A DNA stretch of 36,222 bases from Candidatus Thorarchaeota archaeon (lineage in GTDB: Archaea > Asgardarchaeota > Thorarchaeia > Thorarchaeales > Thorarchaeaceae), in NCBI GenBank assembly GCA_003345545.1, contig PRDH01000038.1, positions 1 to 36,222 of the forward strand, given 5' to 3'. The position numbers and the translations under genes were made by a program. How positions within the stretch are numbered: position 1 is the stretch's first letter; each line of letters opens with the position of its first letter. The notes below the pieces were generated by a model that made no database searches, was not told where the DNA came from, and worked only from the letters and a program-made list of their open reading frames with translations. Shown here one piece after another: positions 6,328-14,684 of the stretch.

Positions 6328-7589
6328 AACACTATCTTCTGGTTGAGCTCTGCAACATGAGCCTTCTTTCCTCGTTTTTCCAGTTTCTCAGCAAGTGCAT
6401 CACAGGACTCAGACTCACCGTGGACCAAGTAGAATTCAGGCTCACCGGGTATCATCGTGAGCATATCGAGCAGACCCCTGGAGTCAGAGTGTGATGATAG
6501 ATGGTGTTGACGGACATCTGCAGACACCTTGATCTCACGATTCCCCGCTGTGACCTTTCCTGTCCGGAGAAGCTCTTCCCCAGGAGTGCCTGGAATCTGA
6601 AAACTCACGAACACAATCGCGTTCTTAGGGTTATCATGAAGCATCTTGAAATAGAGAGTTGATGCGCCGCCCTTGAGCATGCCTGCAGGCGAAACGATCA
6701 CGCTGCCCGGTTTTACCGCATTCTTTCGGTCGCGGTCGTCGTTGATGATGAGCGCACGTCCTGCAGCCCTCTGAAGTGCCTGAGGGCTCTGCAGATATTG
6801 AGGATGGCGTACAAGTATCTCGTTGACATCCCGTGCCATTCCGTCGATATAGATCGGGTATTTCTTGGGGAGATTCGCTCCTTCTAGGATGCACAAAATC
6901 TCTTGACTTCTGCCCACACCAAAGGCGGGAATGAGAACAGTGCCCCCACGTTCGACAGTTTCAATCACCGTCTGAATTAGGGCCTCTTCGGTGGCCTGCC
7001 GAGGAGGGTTGATACGACGAGCATAGGTGCTCTCTGCCACAACAATATCATGTTTCGGAAGATTCTTTCTGGCACCGGGATTGAGATGAGTTTCGGTTGC
7101 ATTGAAGTCTCCAGTGAATAGAATTCGTTTGCCATTCACTCTGATAGAGACCATAGCACTGCCAGGTATGTGACCCGCATTGAAGAGGGTCATCTCGAAG
7201 TGACGACCAATAGGCATGGTTTCCTCGTATGATGTGGACTGACATTGTTTGCGCATAGCGGCAATATCCTTGAGAGTGAACGGCAGTCTACCATGTGATA
7301 TCTTGTACATATCGCGAAGAAGGAGGATACTAAGGTCACGGGTCGCCGGCGTGCAGAAGAGAGATGCCTCGGTCTGCTTGAGGACTAATGGAATACCTCC
7401 AGAGTGGTCAAGATGAGCATGAGTAAGAGCGACTCCCTGAAGGCCTTCTGTTGGTATCATATCGGGGAAACTTGGGGGTTCTGTGAACTTGACACCAAAG
7501 TCTACAAGAAAGCTCTCATCCCCTTCTTCGAGGAAGAAACCGGAACGGCCAACCTCTCTACAGGAACCAAGAAATGTTAGTTTCGCCAT
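6324..7589 (-). CDS. Beta-CASP ribonuclease, aCPSF2 type
   Basis: 421 residues from the ATG at 7589 (MAKLTFLGSCREVGRSG); upstream in-frame codons lack conserved sequence. It is a metallo-beta-lactamase fold with the zinc motif HAHLDHSG (H57, H59, D61, H62), a later histidine in FNAGHIPGSAM, and the metal aspartate in LFTGDFN. A beta-CASP insert follows (GGTVLIPAFGVGRSQEIL, then SPAGMLKGG), then the C-terminal histidine motif LSSHSDSRG. It lacks the N-terminal KH domains of aCPSF1, so it belongs with the shorter archaeal aCPSF2 group known for exonuclease action on RNA. It probably trims or degrades RNA in the cytoplasm. Confidence 0.9.
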   Translation of the reverse strand: MAKLTFLGSCREVGRSGFFLEEGDESFLVDFGVKFTEPPSFPDMIPTEGLQGVALTHAHLDHSGGIPLVLKQTEASLFCTPATRDLSILLLRDMYKISHGRLPFTLKDIAAMRKQCQSTSYEETMPIGRHFEMTLFNAGHIPGSAMVSIRVNGKRILFTGDFNATETHLNPGARKNLPKHDIVVAESTYARRINPPRQATEEALIQTVIETVERGGTVLIPAFGVGRSQEILCILEGANLPKKYPIYIDGMARDVNEILVRHPQYLQSPQALQRAAGRALIINDDRDRKNAVKPGSVIVSPAGMLKGGASTLYFKMLHDNPKNAIVFVSFQIPGTPGEELLRTGKVTAGNREIKVSADVRQHHLSSHSDSRGLLDMLTMIPGEPEFYLVHGESESCDALAEKLEKRGKKAHVAELNQKIVF

Positions 7590-7781
7590 CTGCAGACAAC
7601 ATCCAGCTGCACGCCACTGTCTGGCCAAGAAAAAGGTTTGCAAAGGTGTTGTTGTGAGGACCAAAACACCTTTTGCTTGGTTTACACATTCCTTTGAAGC
7701 CTATAGCATTACGAAATCTACATCAGTGAGGTACAACTCGTAGCTAAAAGTAGGTCCCAGTAGTAGGCGGAGAGACTTCGT

Positions 7782-8120
7782 GTGACGGAGGAAAACAATG
7801 GTAAGAAACCCAGCAGTAAGAAGACTGAGAAGAAAGAACTGCGGGAAAACAACAACATGGACTGCATCTTAGTGGGTAACAAGAATGTCATGTCCTATGT
7901 ACTGGCTTGTGTAACACTGTTCAATAAAGGCGCAAAGGAAGTCGTAATAAAGGCAAGAGGACGGCTCATCAGTCGCGCTGTCGATGTCGCAGAGATCACT
8001 AGACACAGATTCATAGAGGGTCTCTTAGTCAAGCATATTGAAATTGGCACTACCCAGGTCCAGACTGATAAGGGCAGTGACCTGAATGTTTCAACCATAG
8101 ACATCACACTTGCAAAATAG
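7782..8120 (+). CDS. albA: Alba-family nucleic-acid-binding protein
   Basis: 112 residues from the GTG at 7782, with GGCGGAGAG about 10 bases upstream; an in-frame ATG at 7857 would remove the lysine-rich tail. From residue 27 the sequence is a typical Alba domain: [20 protein letters not shown], then [20 protein letters not shown] and a C-terminal strand STIDITLAK. The AGKAI-like loop that binds nucleic acid is [11 protein letters not shown]. Alba dimers coat DNA and RNA in archaea. The 25-residue hydrophilic N-terminal extension is unusual, or the true start is at 7857. Confidence 0.9.
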   Translation: MTEENNGKKPSSKKTEKKELRENNNMDCILVGNKNVMSYVLACVTLFNKGAKEVVIKARGRLISRAVDVAEITRHRFIEGLLVKHIEIGTTQVQTDKGSDLNVSTIDITLAK

Positions 8121-8186
8121 ATGACTTTATGTTCTCGCCCGAAGTGCAGTCTCTAGTGAGCCTTTGACACTGGCGAGGAAGAACAA

Positions 8187-8774
8187 ATGCGACTGCCGGT
8201 CTGCAACTTTGATATAGAATCGGATATGTTGTGCGCAAATTGCCAAGCTAGGCTTGAACGAGGGGAGATTACAAAATTCGACATTGAGTTCAGCAAATGG
8301 TTGCTGGACAGGGAAACGGAACATCCCAATCTTGAGAACCTGGTTGTCTTGAAAGCTGCCAAGGCAGGAGACCGCCTAATCCTCGTGGTGAAGAAGAAAA
8401 ACAAGGAGCTCTTACTCTCAGAGGAATCCTTGATTCATGAGATGACTGAGCGATTCGGAGAGCTCATTGTGATAGAGGGACCTGCAAAACTACGGACTGT
8501 GGTCAAGGAGTTCATTTCTCCAGCAAATGAAGTGGGTGTCAATAGTCTCTACTCACCAGATGGAACCAAGGAGAGCATTGTCATACTCCGAGAAGCAGAC
8601 AAGGAGAGAATCAAGTACAGTAAGGAGGAGCTTCGTTTCATCATCTCAGCTATTATGAACGAGTCCGTTCTCTTCGAATTCCAAGATGACCGAAGGAAAC
8701 TAGTGAAGGACAAAGAGAGTAAGGATGAGTTTGAACAGCGCATGAAAGAGCTAGAGAATCAGCATTCTAGGTAG
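8187..8774 (+). CDS. Archaeal KH-domain (NusA-related) RNA-binding protein
   Basis: 195 residues. The N-terminus has a short metal-type motif (MLCANCQARLERGEIT) followed by a helix. A KH-like domain occupies about residues 55-115 (RLILVVKKKNKELLLSEESL, then RFGELIVIEGPAKLRTVV). A charged, helical C-terminal part follows. This fits the archaeal family of small KH proteins annotated as NusA-like, thought to act in RNA metabolism. GAGGAAG precedes the ATG at good spacing. It lies 66 bases after alba in the same direction, and the two may be co-transcribed. Confidence 0.75.
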   Translation: MRLPVCNFDIESDMLCANCQARLERGEITKFDIEFSKWLLDRETEHPNLENLVVLKAAKAGDRLILVVKKKNKELLLSEESLIHEMTERFGELIVIEGPAKLRTVVKEFISPANEVGVNSLYSPDGTKESIVILREADKERIKYSKEELRFIISAIMNESVLFEFQDDRRKLVKDKESKDEFEQRMKELENQHSR

Positions 8775-8781
8775 CTACGAG

Positions 8782-10122
8782 TCACACTCGGTTGATTGGA
8801 TGGTTCTTCATTAATTCACGTAGAACTACTGTCGCGTATGACCCCTTTCTCAGGCTGAATACGACTCGGAGACCCTCATCTATAGGCGATACATCAAGAT
8901 CATCTATCACAATCGCTGCGAGGTGGAGTCCTCCTGGTGAGTCGAGAGACCTTATGTTTGGGTTTCTGAAGTCCCGGAGTATGATGTCTTCTTCTCTCAT
9001 GAGCGCCCTGAGTGAGTCTGTCTGTGGTGTTGGCGGAAGTCGAGTCGTGTACCCAGGTACTGGTAGCGCTAGTCCATACTTCCCCTCTTCTGTCTGCTTG
9101 ATTCGTTCCTCAAATGACCGCTCAGTCACAAAGAGCCACGAATCGCGCCCTGAGTGGGGTGTGTCCAGTTCAATCATGAAGTCACCAGGTATAGGCCGGA
9201 GCAGAGATAGTCCCGCCGCAGCTCGCTGGCTGAGAAGACGGTTGAAGAGATAGGATTGGTAGGCATGCACCATCAATGTGAGAACACGTGGTGGCACCCT
9301 CTGCAGAGCACGCTCGAATTCACCAGGATGCTTGATTAGTTCAGTCAAGATGGTCCGTTCATAGTTCAGGTCTCTTGGAAAGGCGTGAATCATATTCTCC
9401 GTGGGCATGAGATCTTCAGTCAGTTTCAGTCGAACCTGCTTCAGCTCCTCTGACTCAAATGCACTCTCAGTACAAAGCATGGTTCGAACTGCATCCTCGA
9501 AGTTGCGTCTGATGAGAGATTTCCCAGCAAGATGAGTGTTGGGCCTAGTAAGTCCGAACCGTTGAACCCCAAAGTAGTTGAGCAGAGGAGTTCCTCGAAC
9601 TGCTTCCACTGCTTGAATTGCTGTGGCAGGGTCCACTTCCAGATCCTTAAGGATGATTGTGAATCTATTCCCCCAGAGGTCACCTATCTGAAGAGGATGG
9701 CGAGTGTAACAAAAATCACGAAGATCTATCCGTGAGAGTTCTAGCTTTGTCAGCTCACCTGCTGCTTGAGAGGAAACTGACATCTGTTGGACTGTAATCG
9801 CACGCTTGTCTTTCAATCCAGCATATGAAACAAGATTGCGAGGAAGCTTCAATGACGATGCGAGTATGTTTGAAACATCCATAGTCGAGATGCCCATCTT
9901 TTGAACTGTGAAGATGACATACCTCTCTTTCTCCCCTGCAATGATCCGCTCCTCGACCGGTTTCTCTTGCCAGTCTCTGAAACTGATTACTTTGCCATCA
10001 GAAGCAATCTCCTCTACTAGAAAGTCCTCATATCTCCTCTTGAGTCTGCCACCAATTCCGATGGTGTCTGTGGAATAGAGCTCCATGCCAAACGGCTTCT
10101 CAAAAGGGTGACCTTCCTTCAC
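8782..10122 (-). CDS. truD: tRNA pseudouridine synthase TruD
   Basis: TruD isomerises U13 of tRNA to pseudouridine. The catalytic motif is SYAGLKDKRA, with Asp at about 105. FVVEE-like RRYEDFLVEEI and the TRUD-domain segments NYFGVQRFG and VPG are also present. I choose the GTG at 10122: AGAGGGA lies 6 bases upstream, overlapping the pth2 stop, and the protein then begins VKEGHPFEKPFGMELYST, keeping the conserved N-terminal HP..EK..G segment. That gives 446 residues. The first in-frame ATG (10086) would cut this segment off. It is co-transcribed with pth2, 10 bases apart. Confidence 0.92.
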   Translation of the reverse strand: MKEGHPFEKPFGMELYSTDTIGIGGRLKRRYEDFLVEEIASDGKVISFRDWQEKPVEERIIAGEKERYVIFTVQKMGISTMDVSNILASSLKLPRNLVSYAGLKDKRAITVQQMSVSSQAAGELTKLELSRIDLRDFCYTRHPLQIGDLWGNRFTIILKDLEVDPATAIQAVEAVRGTPLLNYFGVQRFGLTRPNTHLAGKSLIRRNFEDAVRTMLCTESAFESEELKQVRLKLTEDLMPTENMIHAFPRDLNYERTILTELIKHPGEFERALQRVPPRVLTLMVHAYQSYLFNRLLSQRAAAGLSLLRPIPGDFMIELDTPHSGRDSWLFVTERSFEERIKQTEEGKYGLALPVPGYTTRLPPTPQTDSLRALMREEDIILRDFRNPNIRSLDSPGGLHLAAIVIDDLDVSPIDEGLRVVFSLRKGSYATVVLRELMKNHPINRV

Positions 10123-10132
10123 CAAAATCCCT

Positions 10133-10501
10133 CTATAATAGCTTGAGATCTCCGGTGACTTTGTCCATGATTTCAGACTTTGCAGGACCAATACCCAAGA
10201 CTGTTATTGTCCCAGGAGGTAGCTCAGTCATTCCGGCATCGCGAATCAAAGCATGCGACAGTCTGTGGTTTATGGCCTCTCTTCTGAGTTCTAGGAGCTC
10301 CTCCTCAGAGGCCACCTTGACTGCAACCTTTTTCTGACCCTCTCTATACCAGGCTTGCCAGATATCTTGGTGTGCAACACGGGCATTCTCCGAGGCACTC
10401 AGCGACCCATGTGCCACTTGTACTGCCATCTTCCCTCTGCTCATGCCAAGGTCAGTTCTGACAGCAATGACCTGTTTATACTGGAATTTCCCTGTTATCA
10501 T
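10133..10501 (-). CDS. pth2: Peptidyl-tRNA hydrolase, Pth2 family
   Basis: 122 residues, the normal length for archaeal/eukaryotic Pth2. It releases tRNA from stalled peptidyl-tRNA. Conserved motifs are VIAVRTDLGMSRGKMAVQVAHG at the N-terminus, KVAVKVASEEEL in the middle, and RDAGMTELPPGTITVLGIGP at the C-terminus, including the usual active-site region around the N-terminal helix. It is the first gene of a leftward operon with truD. Its promoter is shared back to back with the geranylgeranyl reductase gene. Confidence 0.95.
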   Translation of the reverse strand: MITGKFQYKQVIAVRTDLGMSRGKMAVQVAHGSLSASENARVAHQDIWQAWYREGQKKVAVKVASEEELLELRREAINHRLSHALIRDAGMTELPPGTITVLGIGPAKSEIMDKVTGDLKLL

Positions 10502-10533
10502 CGTGGGAGCTCCGAAGCTCTTCTGAGGGGAGA

Positions 10534-10542
10534 GTTAAAAAC
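10534..10542. promoter_or_regulatory. TATA-like element between pth2 and geranylgeranyl reductase
   Basis: GTTAAAAAC lies 32 bases before the rightward ATG (10574) and 33 bases before the leftward ATG (10501). It is the only AT-rich element in this 72-base divergent gap. Confidence 0.45.
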
Positions 10543-10573
10543 GTGCCCTCGGCATGTCTGAACGGGTACAACA

Positions 10574-11767
10574 ATGGATCATGATGCTATTGTCATTGGC
10601 GCTGGACCAGCAGGTCTCTTTGCAGCGACAGAGATAGCCAAGAGAGGATTCCATGTTCGTGTGCTAGAGGAACATGAGCGTGTTGGGGAGCCTGACCATT
10701 GTGCAGGACTTCTCAGCAGGTCAGGACTCGCACGCTTAGGACTGCGAATGCCAGAAGGCATCATACAGAACACCGTATCGGGTGCGAGAATCTATTCTCC
10801 CTCGGGCAACTCCGTGACCATTGAGCGGGGAGAAAGAGAGGCCTGTGTCATCGATCGAAGACGTTTTGATGCATGGCTCGCAGATAGAGCGATAGACTTA
10901 GGAGTAGACGTCACAACCAATGTCAAGGCAACAGGATTCACTAGAGAAGGATCCTTGGTCCGGACGATTCGGCTCAAGGACAAGAATGAGTTGAGATCTA
11001 GGTGTTTTATCGTTGCCGAGGGGTCTCGTTGTCGCTTGTCAGGAAGTGTGGGACTCCCTACTGTGGAGAAGTCCAGCATGTATCCGGCATTCCAGTATGA
11101 AGTTTCAGGCGCCGATCTTGAGGGCGATATGGTGGAGATGTTCTATGGACGAAATGTTGCGCCGGGATTCTTTGCTTGGATTATACCGCTAGGAGAGAAC
11201 AGAGCTAGAGTAGGATTGGCAGCTCGAAACAAGTCAAGGACACGTCTCGATGCACTCATTGTCCATCACAAGATTCTTGCAAGGAGGTTAGAGGGAGCAA
11301 AGATTGACCGATCACTTGGGGGTATTGTACTAGTCGGGATGCCCATTGCGAAGCTAACGCATCAGAATGTCCTGGCCGTTGGTGATACTGCGGGCATAGT
11401 GAAGGCGACGACTGGTGGAGGCGTAATCCTGGGGGGAATCACGGCAAGAATAGCAGGCAAGACAGTTGCTGAAGCTCTCTCTCAAGACGCCAAAGTAGCA
11501 AGCATCAAACAATATGAGAAACAATGTAAGTCCATGGTCTTCAATGAACTACGTGCCATGTACCTGACACAGAGAGCTCTATCATCCCTGAGCGATAAGG
11601 GATTGGACTCCATCATCAAGGATGCAGCAGTACTGGGACTTCTTGATGTTGTGAAGAGCGATGGGGATATGGACCTTCAGGGGAAAGTCATAAAGAGACT
11701 AGTGACAGACCCTCGGATGATCCTAATGGGACTTAGAGCTATTAGATACATCAATCCGTTTTTATGA
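10574..11767 (+). CDS. Geranylgeranyl reductase family FAD enzyme
   Basis: 397 residues. It opens with a Rossmann FAD motif, DAIVIGAGPAGLFAATEIAK, then EEHERVGEPDHCAGLLS, whose Cys and GL are typical of this family. Near residue 270 comes LAVGDTAGIVKATTGGGVILGG, the second FAD motif. The family saturates geranylgeranyl chains of archaeal membrane lipids (digeranylgeranylglycerophospholipid reductase), with reduced FAD as hydride donor at the membrane surface. Several paralogues usually exist per genome, so the exact substrate is not certain. The downstream pus10 gene follows within 40 bases in the same direction. Confidence 0.88.
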   Translation: MDHDAIVIGAGPAGLFAATEIAKRGFHVRVLEEHERVGEPDHCAGLLSRSGLARLGLRMPEGIIQNTVSGARIYSPSGNSVTIERGEREACVIDRRRFDAWLADRAIDLGVDVTTNVKATGFTREGSLVRTIRLKDKNELRSRCFIVAEGSRCRLSGSVGLPTVEKSSMYPAFQYEVSGADLEGDMVEMFYGRNVAPGFFAWIIPLGENRARVGLAARNKSRTRLDALIVHHKILARRLEGAKIDRSLGGIVLVGMPIAKLTHQNVLAVGDTAGIVKATTGGGVILGGITARIAGKTVAEALSQDAKVASIKQYEKQCKSMVFNELRAMYLTQRALSSLSDKGLDSIIKDAAVLGLLDVVKSDGDMDLQGKVIKRLVTDPRMILMGLRAIRYINPFL

Positions 11768-11804
11768 ATAGGTGTCCGTCAGGAGCGGCAAGAGGTCAAG
11801 GCCT

Positions 11805-13169
11805 ATGACTAGTGTCGAAGAGTATAGCATGCTGAAAACTGCACAAGAGATGCTCAATCAGCACACTCTCTGTGACGGATGTCTAGGCCGGCAATTTGCC
11901 TGGCTGGGTACTGCAACATCGAATGAGGACCGAGGTCATTCCATCAAACTGACCCTATGCATGATTGCCGATGACCAGCTAGAGTCTGGGAACAAGGACA
12001 CAGGAAGGCATTCCATTGAAACCCTCGCTGGCAATGGTATGTTTGCTCCCGCACAGGCCATAGCGGCTCAGAACTCAATTGACTATATAGCGAGAAGCAG
12101 TTGCTATCTGTGTTCCGTTGACGGTATCTCAGTATTTGACAGAATCCCGATGATTGCTCGACGGATGGCTGAATGTGCAGACCAGATTGAGTTTGAAACT
12201 ATTCTCGCCGGATCAGTACCTTCGCCTCACTTGGTGGAGCGGCAAGATGAGATGAGTGCGACCTACTCAACTCTGCATTCGGAGACCTTGAAATCGCATT
12301 TCAACCGTCTGACAGGCATCCAAATACATGAGCTTCTGGGGAAGGAGGTGGATTTTGAGAGGCCGGATGTCGTGTTCATCTATGACATGGACAATGATGG
12401 CGTGCGGCTTCAGATCAATCCAATATTCATCTATGGGAGATACCGAAAGCTGGTCCGAGGCTTGCCTCAGAGTAGGTGGGACTGCAGGAAGTGCAAGGGA
12501 AAAGGTTGTGGTTATTGCGGAGGAACTGGAAGAAAGTACCCAGACTCGATATCTGAATATGTCGGGATACATGCGCAACGCCTTGCATCTGGCACTCACT
12601 TCAAATTCCATGCTGCGGGCAGAGAGGATGTAGATGTCCTCATGCTGGGGAACGGAAGACCCTTTGTGGTCGAGGTGACAGAGCCGCGAGTTCGGACGCC
12701 AGACCTCCAGGCGCTCGCCCAGACTATTAACAGTGAAGCGGGTGGCAGAATCGAAGTTCAGGACTTGGAGCTTACTGACAGACATCGCCTGCAGAAATTG
12801 AAAGAGAATGCATCATCGAATGTCAAGGAATATGCTGCAATCATCCAGACTGAGAATCCTGTGACTGATGATGCGATTCAGAGGGTAGTTCAGTCGTTTC
12901 AGGCTGTTGTGATTGAACAGAGAACTCCCAATCGAGTCTCTCATCGTAGAAGTGACTTGGTGAGAAAGAAACGGATTCACCAGATTCACATGACACGTGA
13001 GAGCGATGGTACTCTTCAAGCATTCTTCAAGGTCCAAGGTGGTACTTACATCAAGGAGCTCATCTCGGGAGATGCAGGAAGGACCAAGCCATCTATCGCC
13101 GAAGTACTCGGCACAGGCTGTGTGTGCAAGGAACTTAACGTCACTGCGATATACAGTGACGAGCGCTGA
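11805..13169 (+). CDS. pus10: tRNA pseudouridine synthase Pus10
   Basis: 454 residues from the ATG at 11805, with AGAGGT upstream; a GTG at 11772 is the alternative. Pus10 makes pseudouridine 54 and 55 in the archaeal tRNA T-loop. An N-terminal zinc module uses CDGC and CYLC (about residues 23-26 and 100-103). A second Cys set, CRKCKGKGCGYCGGTGR, precedes the catalytic domain, as in the family. The catalytic aspartate lies in AGREDVDVLMLGNGRPF. The C-terminal FFKVQGGTYIKELISGDAGRTKPS is typical. It is probably transcribed together with the upstream reductase gene. Confidence 0.92.
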   Translation: MTSVEEYSMLKTAQEMLNQHTLCDGCLGRQFAWLGTATSNEDRGHSIKLTLCMIADDQLESGNKDTGRHSIETLAGNGMFAPAQAIAAQNSIDYIARSSCYLCSVDGISVFDRIPMIARRMAECADQIEFETILAGSVPSPHLVERQDEMSATYSTLHSETLKSHFNRLTGIQIHELLGKEVDFERPDVVFIYDMDNDGVRLQINPIFIYGRYRKLVRGLPQSRWDCRKCKGKGCGYCGGTGRKYPDSISEYVGIHAQRLASGTHFKFHAAGREDVDVLMLGNGRPFVVEVTEPRVRTPDLQALAQTINSEAGGRIEVQDLELTDRHRLQKLKENASSNVKEYAAIIQTENPVTDDAIQRVVQSFQAVVIEQRTPNRVSHRRSDLVRKKRIHQIHMTRESDGTLQAFFKVQGGTYIKELISGDAGRTKPSIAEVLGTGCVCKELNVTAIYSDER

Positions 13170-13201
13170 TGGCACTTCTCGAAAAGAGTGACTGTTGCGA
13201 A

Positions 13202-13212
13202 ATCCTTAAGTG
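13202..13212 (+). promoter_or_regulatory. TATA-like box ahead of eL21
   Basis: ATCCTTAAGTG lies 84 bases before the eL21 ATG, in the 126-base gap after pus10. It suggests that the eL21-rpoF unit has its own promoter. Confidence 0.35.
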
Positions 13213-13295
13213 GTGACCCAAGAGGTCATGCTGGACCTCAAGTGCAATTCAGCTCAGGCCGAGCACCGAGAGACAATAGTTCGTAGTGATGACTT

Positions 13296-13592
13296 ATGGT
13301 AAAGAAGAGTCATGGATACCGAGTCCGTACACGTGGCCTCATGACCAAGAGAGTGCGTGAGAAGGGTGTGAGTTCACCAGACAATGTACTCGTTCAATAT
13401 GAACCAGGCCAGCGTGTGAATATCGTCATTGATTCAGCTTTCCATAAGGGTATGCCTCACAAGAGGTATCAAGGAAAGACAGGGATTGCCACTGGAGTTC
13501 GTGGGCGAGCAGTTCTTGTCGATGTTGATATAGGGAAAGCCAAGAGAAGCCTCATCATTAGACCTGAGCATCTCCGAGTCAATAAGAATTGA
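13296..13592 (+). CDS. rpl21e: Ribosomal protein eL21
   Basis: 98 residues, the normal archaeal length. MVKKSHGYRVRTRGLMTKRVREKG and GMPHKRYQGKTGIATGVRGRAVLVDV match eL21 of the large subunit throughout. A GTGAT stretch 6 bases before the ATG may serve as SD. It is followed 3 bases later by rpoF, the order conserved in many archaea (eL21, rpoF, DUF655, ksgA, HemK-like). Confidence 0.97.
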   Translation: MVKKSHGYRVRTRGLMTKRVREKGVSSPDNVLVQYEPGQRVNIVIDSAFHKGMPHKRYQGKTGIATGVRGRAVLVDVDIGKAKRSLIIRPEHLRVNKN

Positions 13593-13595
13593 GGG

Positions 13596-13937
13596 ATGGG
13601 AATGCCCAAGGAGATAATCAGTGAGGAAGAGATTACTCTTCCACAGGTCAAGAAAGTCTTGGCCCAGCGAGCAAAAGAGGGAGAACTATCTTTTCAGCAG
13701 TCGATAACTCTCGAACATGCTACAACGTTTTCCAGGATGGCGCCTGCAGTAGCTACAAAGGCTGTTGAAAAACTAATGGATAGCTATGGCGTCACAAGGT
13801 CCCAGGCAGTCCAGATCGTGAATATTGCTCCTACTACAGTGGAGGAATTGAAGTCTATCTTCGATACCAGACTGACGAATCTCACCGATGAGAAACTTAT
13901 CGAGATTGTAGACCTGATGGTCAAGAGCCGATCTTAG
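13596..13937 (+). CDS. rpoF: RNA polymerase subunit Rpo4 (RpoF)
   Basis: 113 residues. The archaeal homologue of eukaryotic Rpb4, it pairs with Rpo7 to form the stalk of RNA polymerase. The C-terminal HRDC-like helical domain (YGVTRSQAVQIVNIAPTTVEEL, then LTDEKLIEIVDLM) and the helix EHATTFSRM are characteristic. It starts 3 bases after the eL21 stop, so it is surely in that operon. Two ATG codons lie at positions 1 and 3; either may be used. Confidence 0.93.
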   Translation: MGMPKEIISEEEITLPQVKKVLAQRAKEGELSFQQSITLEHATTFSRMAPAVATKAVEKLMDSYGVTRSQAVQIVNIAPTTVEELKSIFDTRLTNLTDEKLIEIVDLMVKSRS

Positions 13938-14072
13938 ATAGTACAGACAGGTCTTGATTGCTCTCACAGTGGAGCCAGAAGGCGGAGGATTGCTTCTCGG
14001 TCCGATTAGTTTTTATCCGTTGCCGGAAACCTATACCACAATGTACTCTAGTATAGCCGGATGTGGTGATGG

Positions 14073-14684
14073 ATGGAAGGACAACAAAACAGGATGTTTG
14101 AGACACATGCATATATCCTGTCAGTCATTCCTCCAAAAGAGTACCTGAGGGACTCCAGACCTCGCGGCGAGCCAATAGCACAGGGTATAGGCGAGTCTCA
14201 TTTTACACTCCTCGAGATGATACCCGAGAGAGGTGTCAAGCTGAACCCCCAGGAGAGAGTCTCAATCCAACAGAACGCAAAGGGTAGGATTGACCATGTC
14301 AAGAGGCGAATACTCTACGAGGATCTTACTCCCGAGAGCGCCACCGAGCTACCTCTTGTCGTGGAGATGATTGTGACAAAACACGAGCATAGGTTTGTGC
14401 AGTTCTTCAATGAGGCAGCTCCGCTGACCACAAGGAAGCACTCACTTCAGCTGCTTCCTGGAATAGGCCAAACGCTGATGTGGGCAATTCTGGAAGAACG
14501 AAAGCGAGAACCCTTCAAGACATTTGATGACATCGCAGCAAGGACGAAACTTCAGAATCCCAAGAAGGCCGTAACAGCCAGGATAGTTGAAGAACTCCGG
14601 GAGGACGTGAAGCGCTGGCTCTTTGTGAGGCCTCCAAAACGGGACGAAGAAGAGCATGAACGAGAACGTCCACTACGGCGATAG
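14073..14684 (+). CDS. DUF655 protein with helix-hairpin-helix
   Basis: 203 residues. It starts with the DUF655 core (FETHAYILSVIPP, then FTLLEMIPERGVKLNPQERV), an OB-like RNA-binding region. A helix-hairpin-helix follows near residue 130 (LQLLPGIGQTLMWAILEERK). The tail is rich in Arg and Glu. The family is archaeal, almost always between rpoF and ksgA, and is presumed to act in RNA or ribosome metabolism. The ATG at 14073 is used here. The ATG at 14094, with AAGGA upstream, would remove seven non-conserved residues. The ksgA start overlaps its end. Confidence 0.87.
   Translation: MEGQQNRMFETHAYILSVIPPKEYLRDSRPRGEPIAQGIGESHFTLLEMIPERGVKLNPQERVSIQQNAKGRIDHVKRRILYEDLTPESATELPLVVEMIVTKHEHRFVQFFNEAAPLTTRKHSLQLLPGIGQTLMWAILEERKREPFKTFDDIAARTKLQNPKKAVTARIVEELREDVKRWLFVRPPKRDEEEHERERPLRR

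Noticed and set aside
12267..12785. Open frames antisense to pus10 and similar ones antisense to P-type ATPase (29564-29929), TruD (8792-9253) and ksgA (15171-15623)
   Set aside because: Each mirrors a well-supported gene and has no recognisable domain or start signal.
13285..13295. GTGATGA strings (13287, also minus strand near 26095 and 24683) as C/D box RNA C boxes
   Set aside because: They lie just before start codons, where GTGAT matches the SD complement, and no paired D box (CTGA) at suitable distance with guide-like spacing is convincing.
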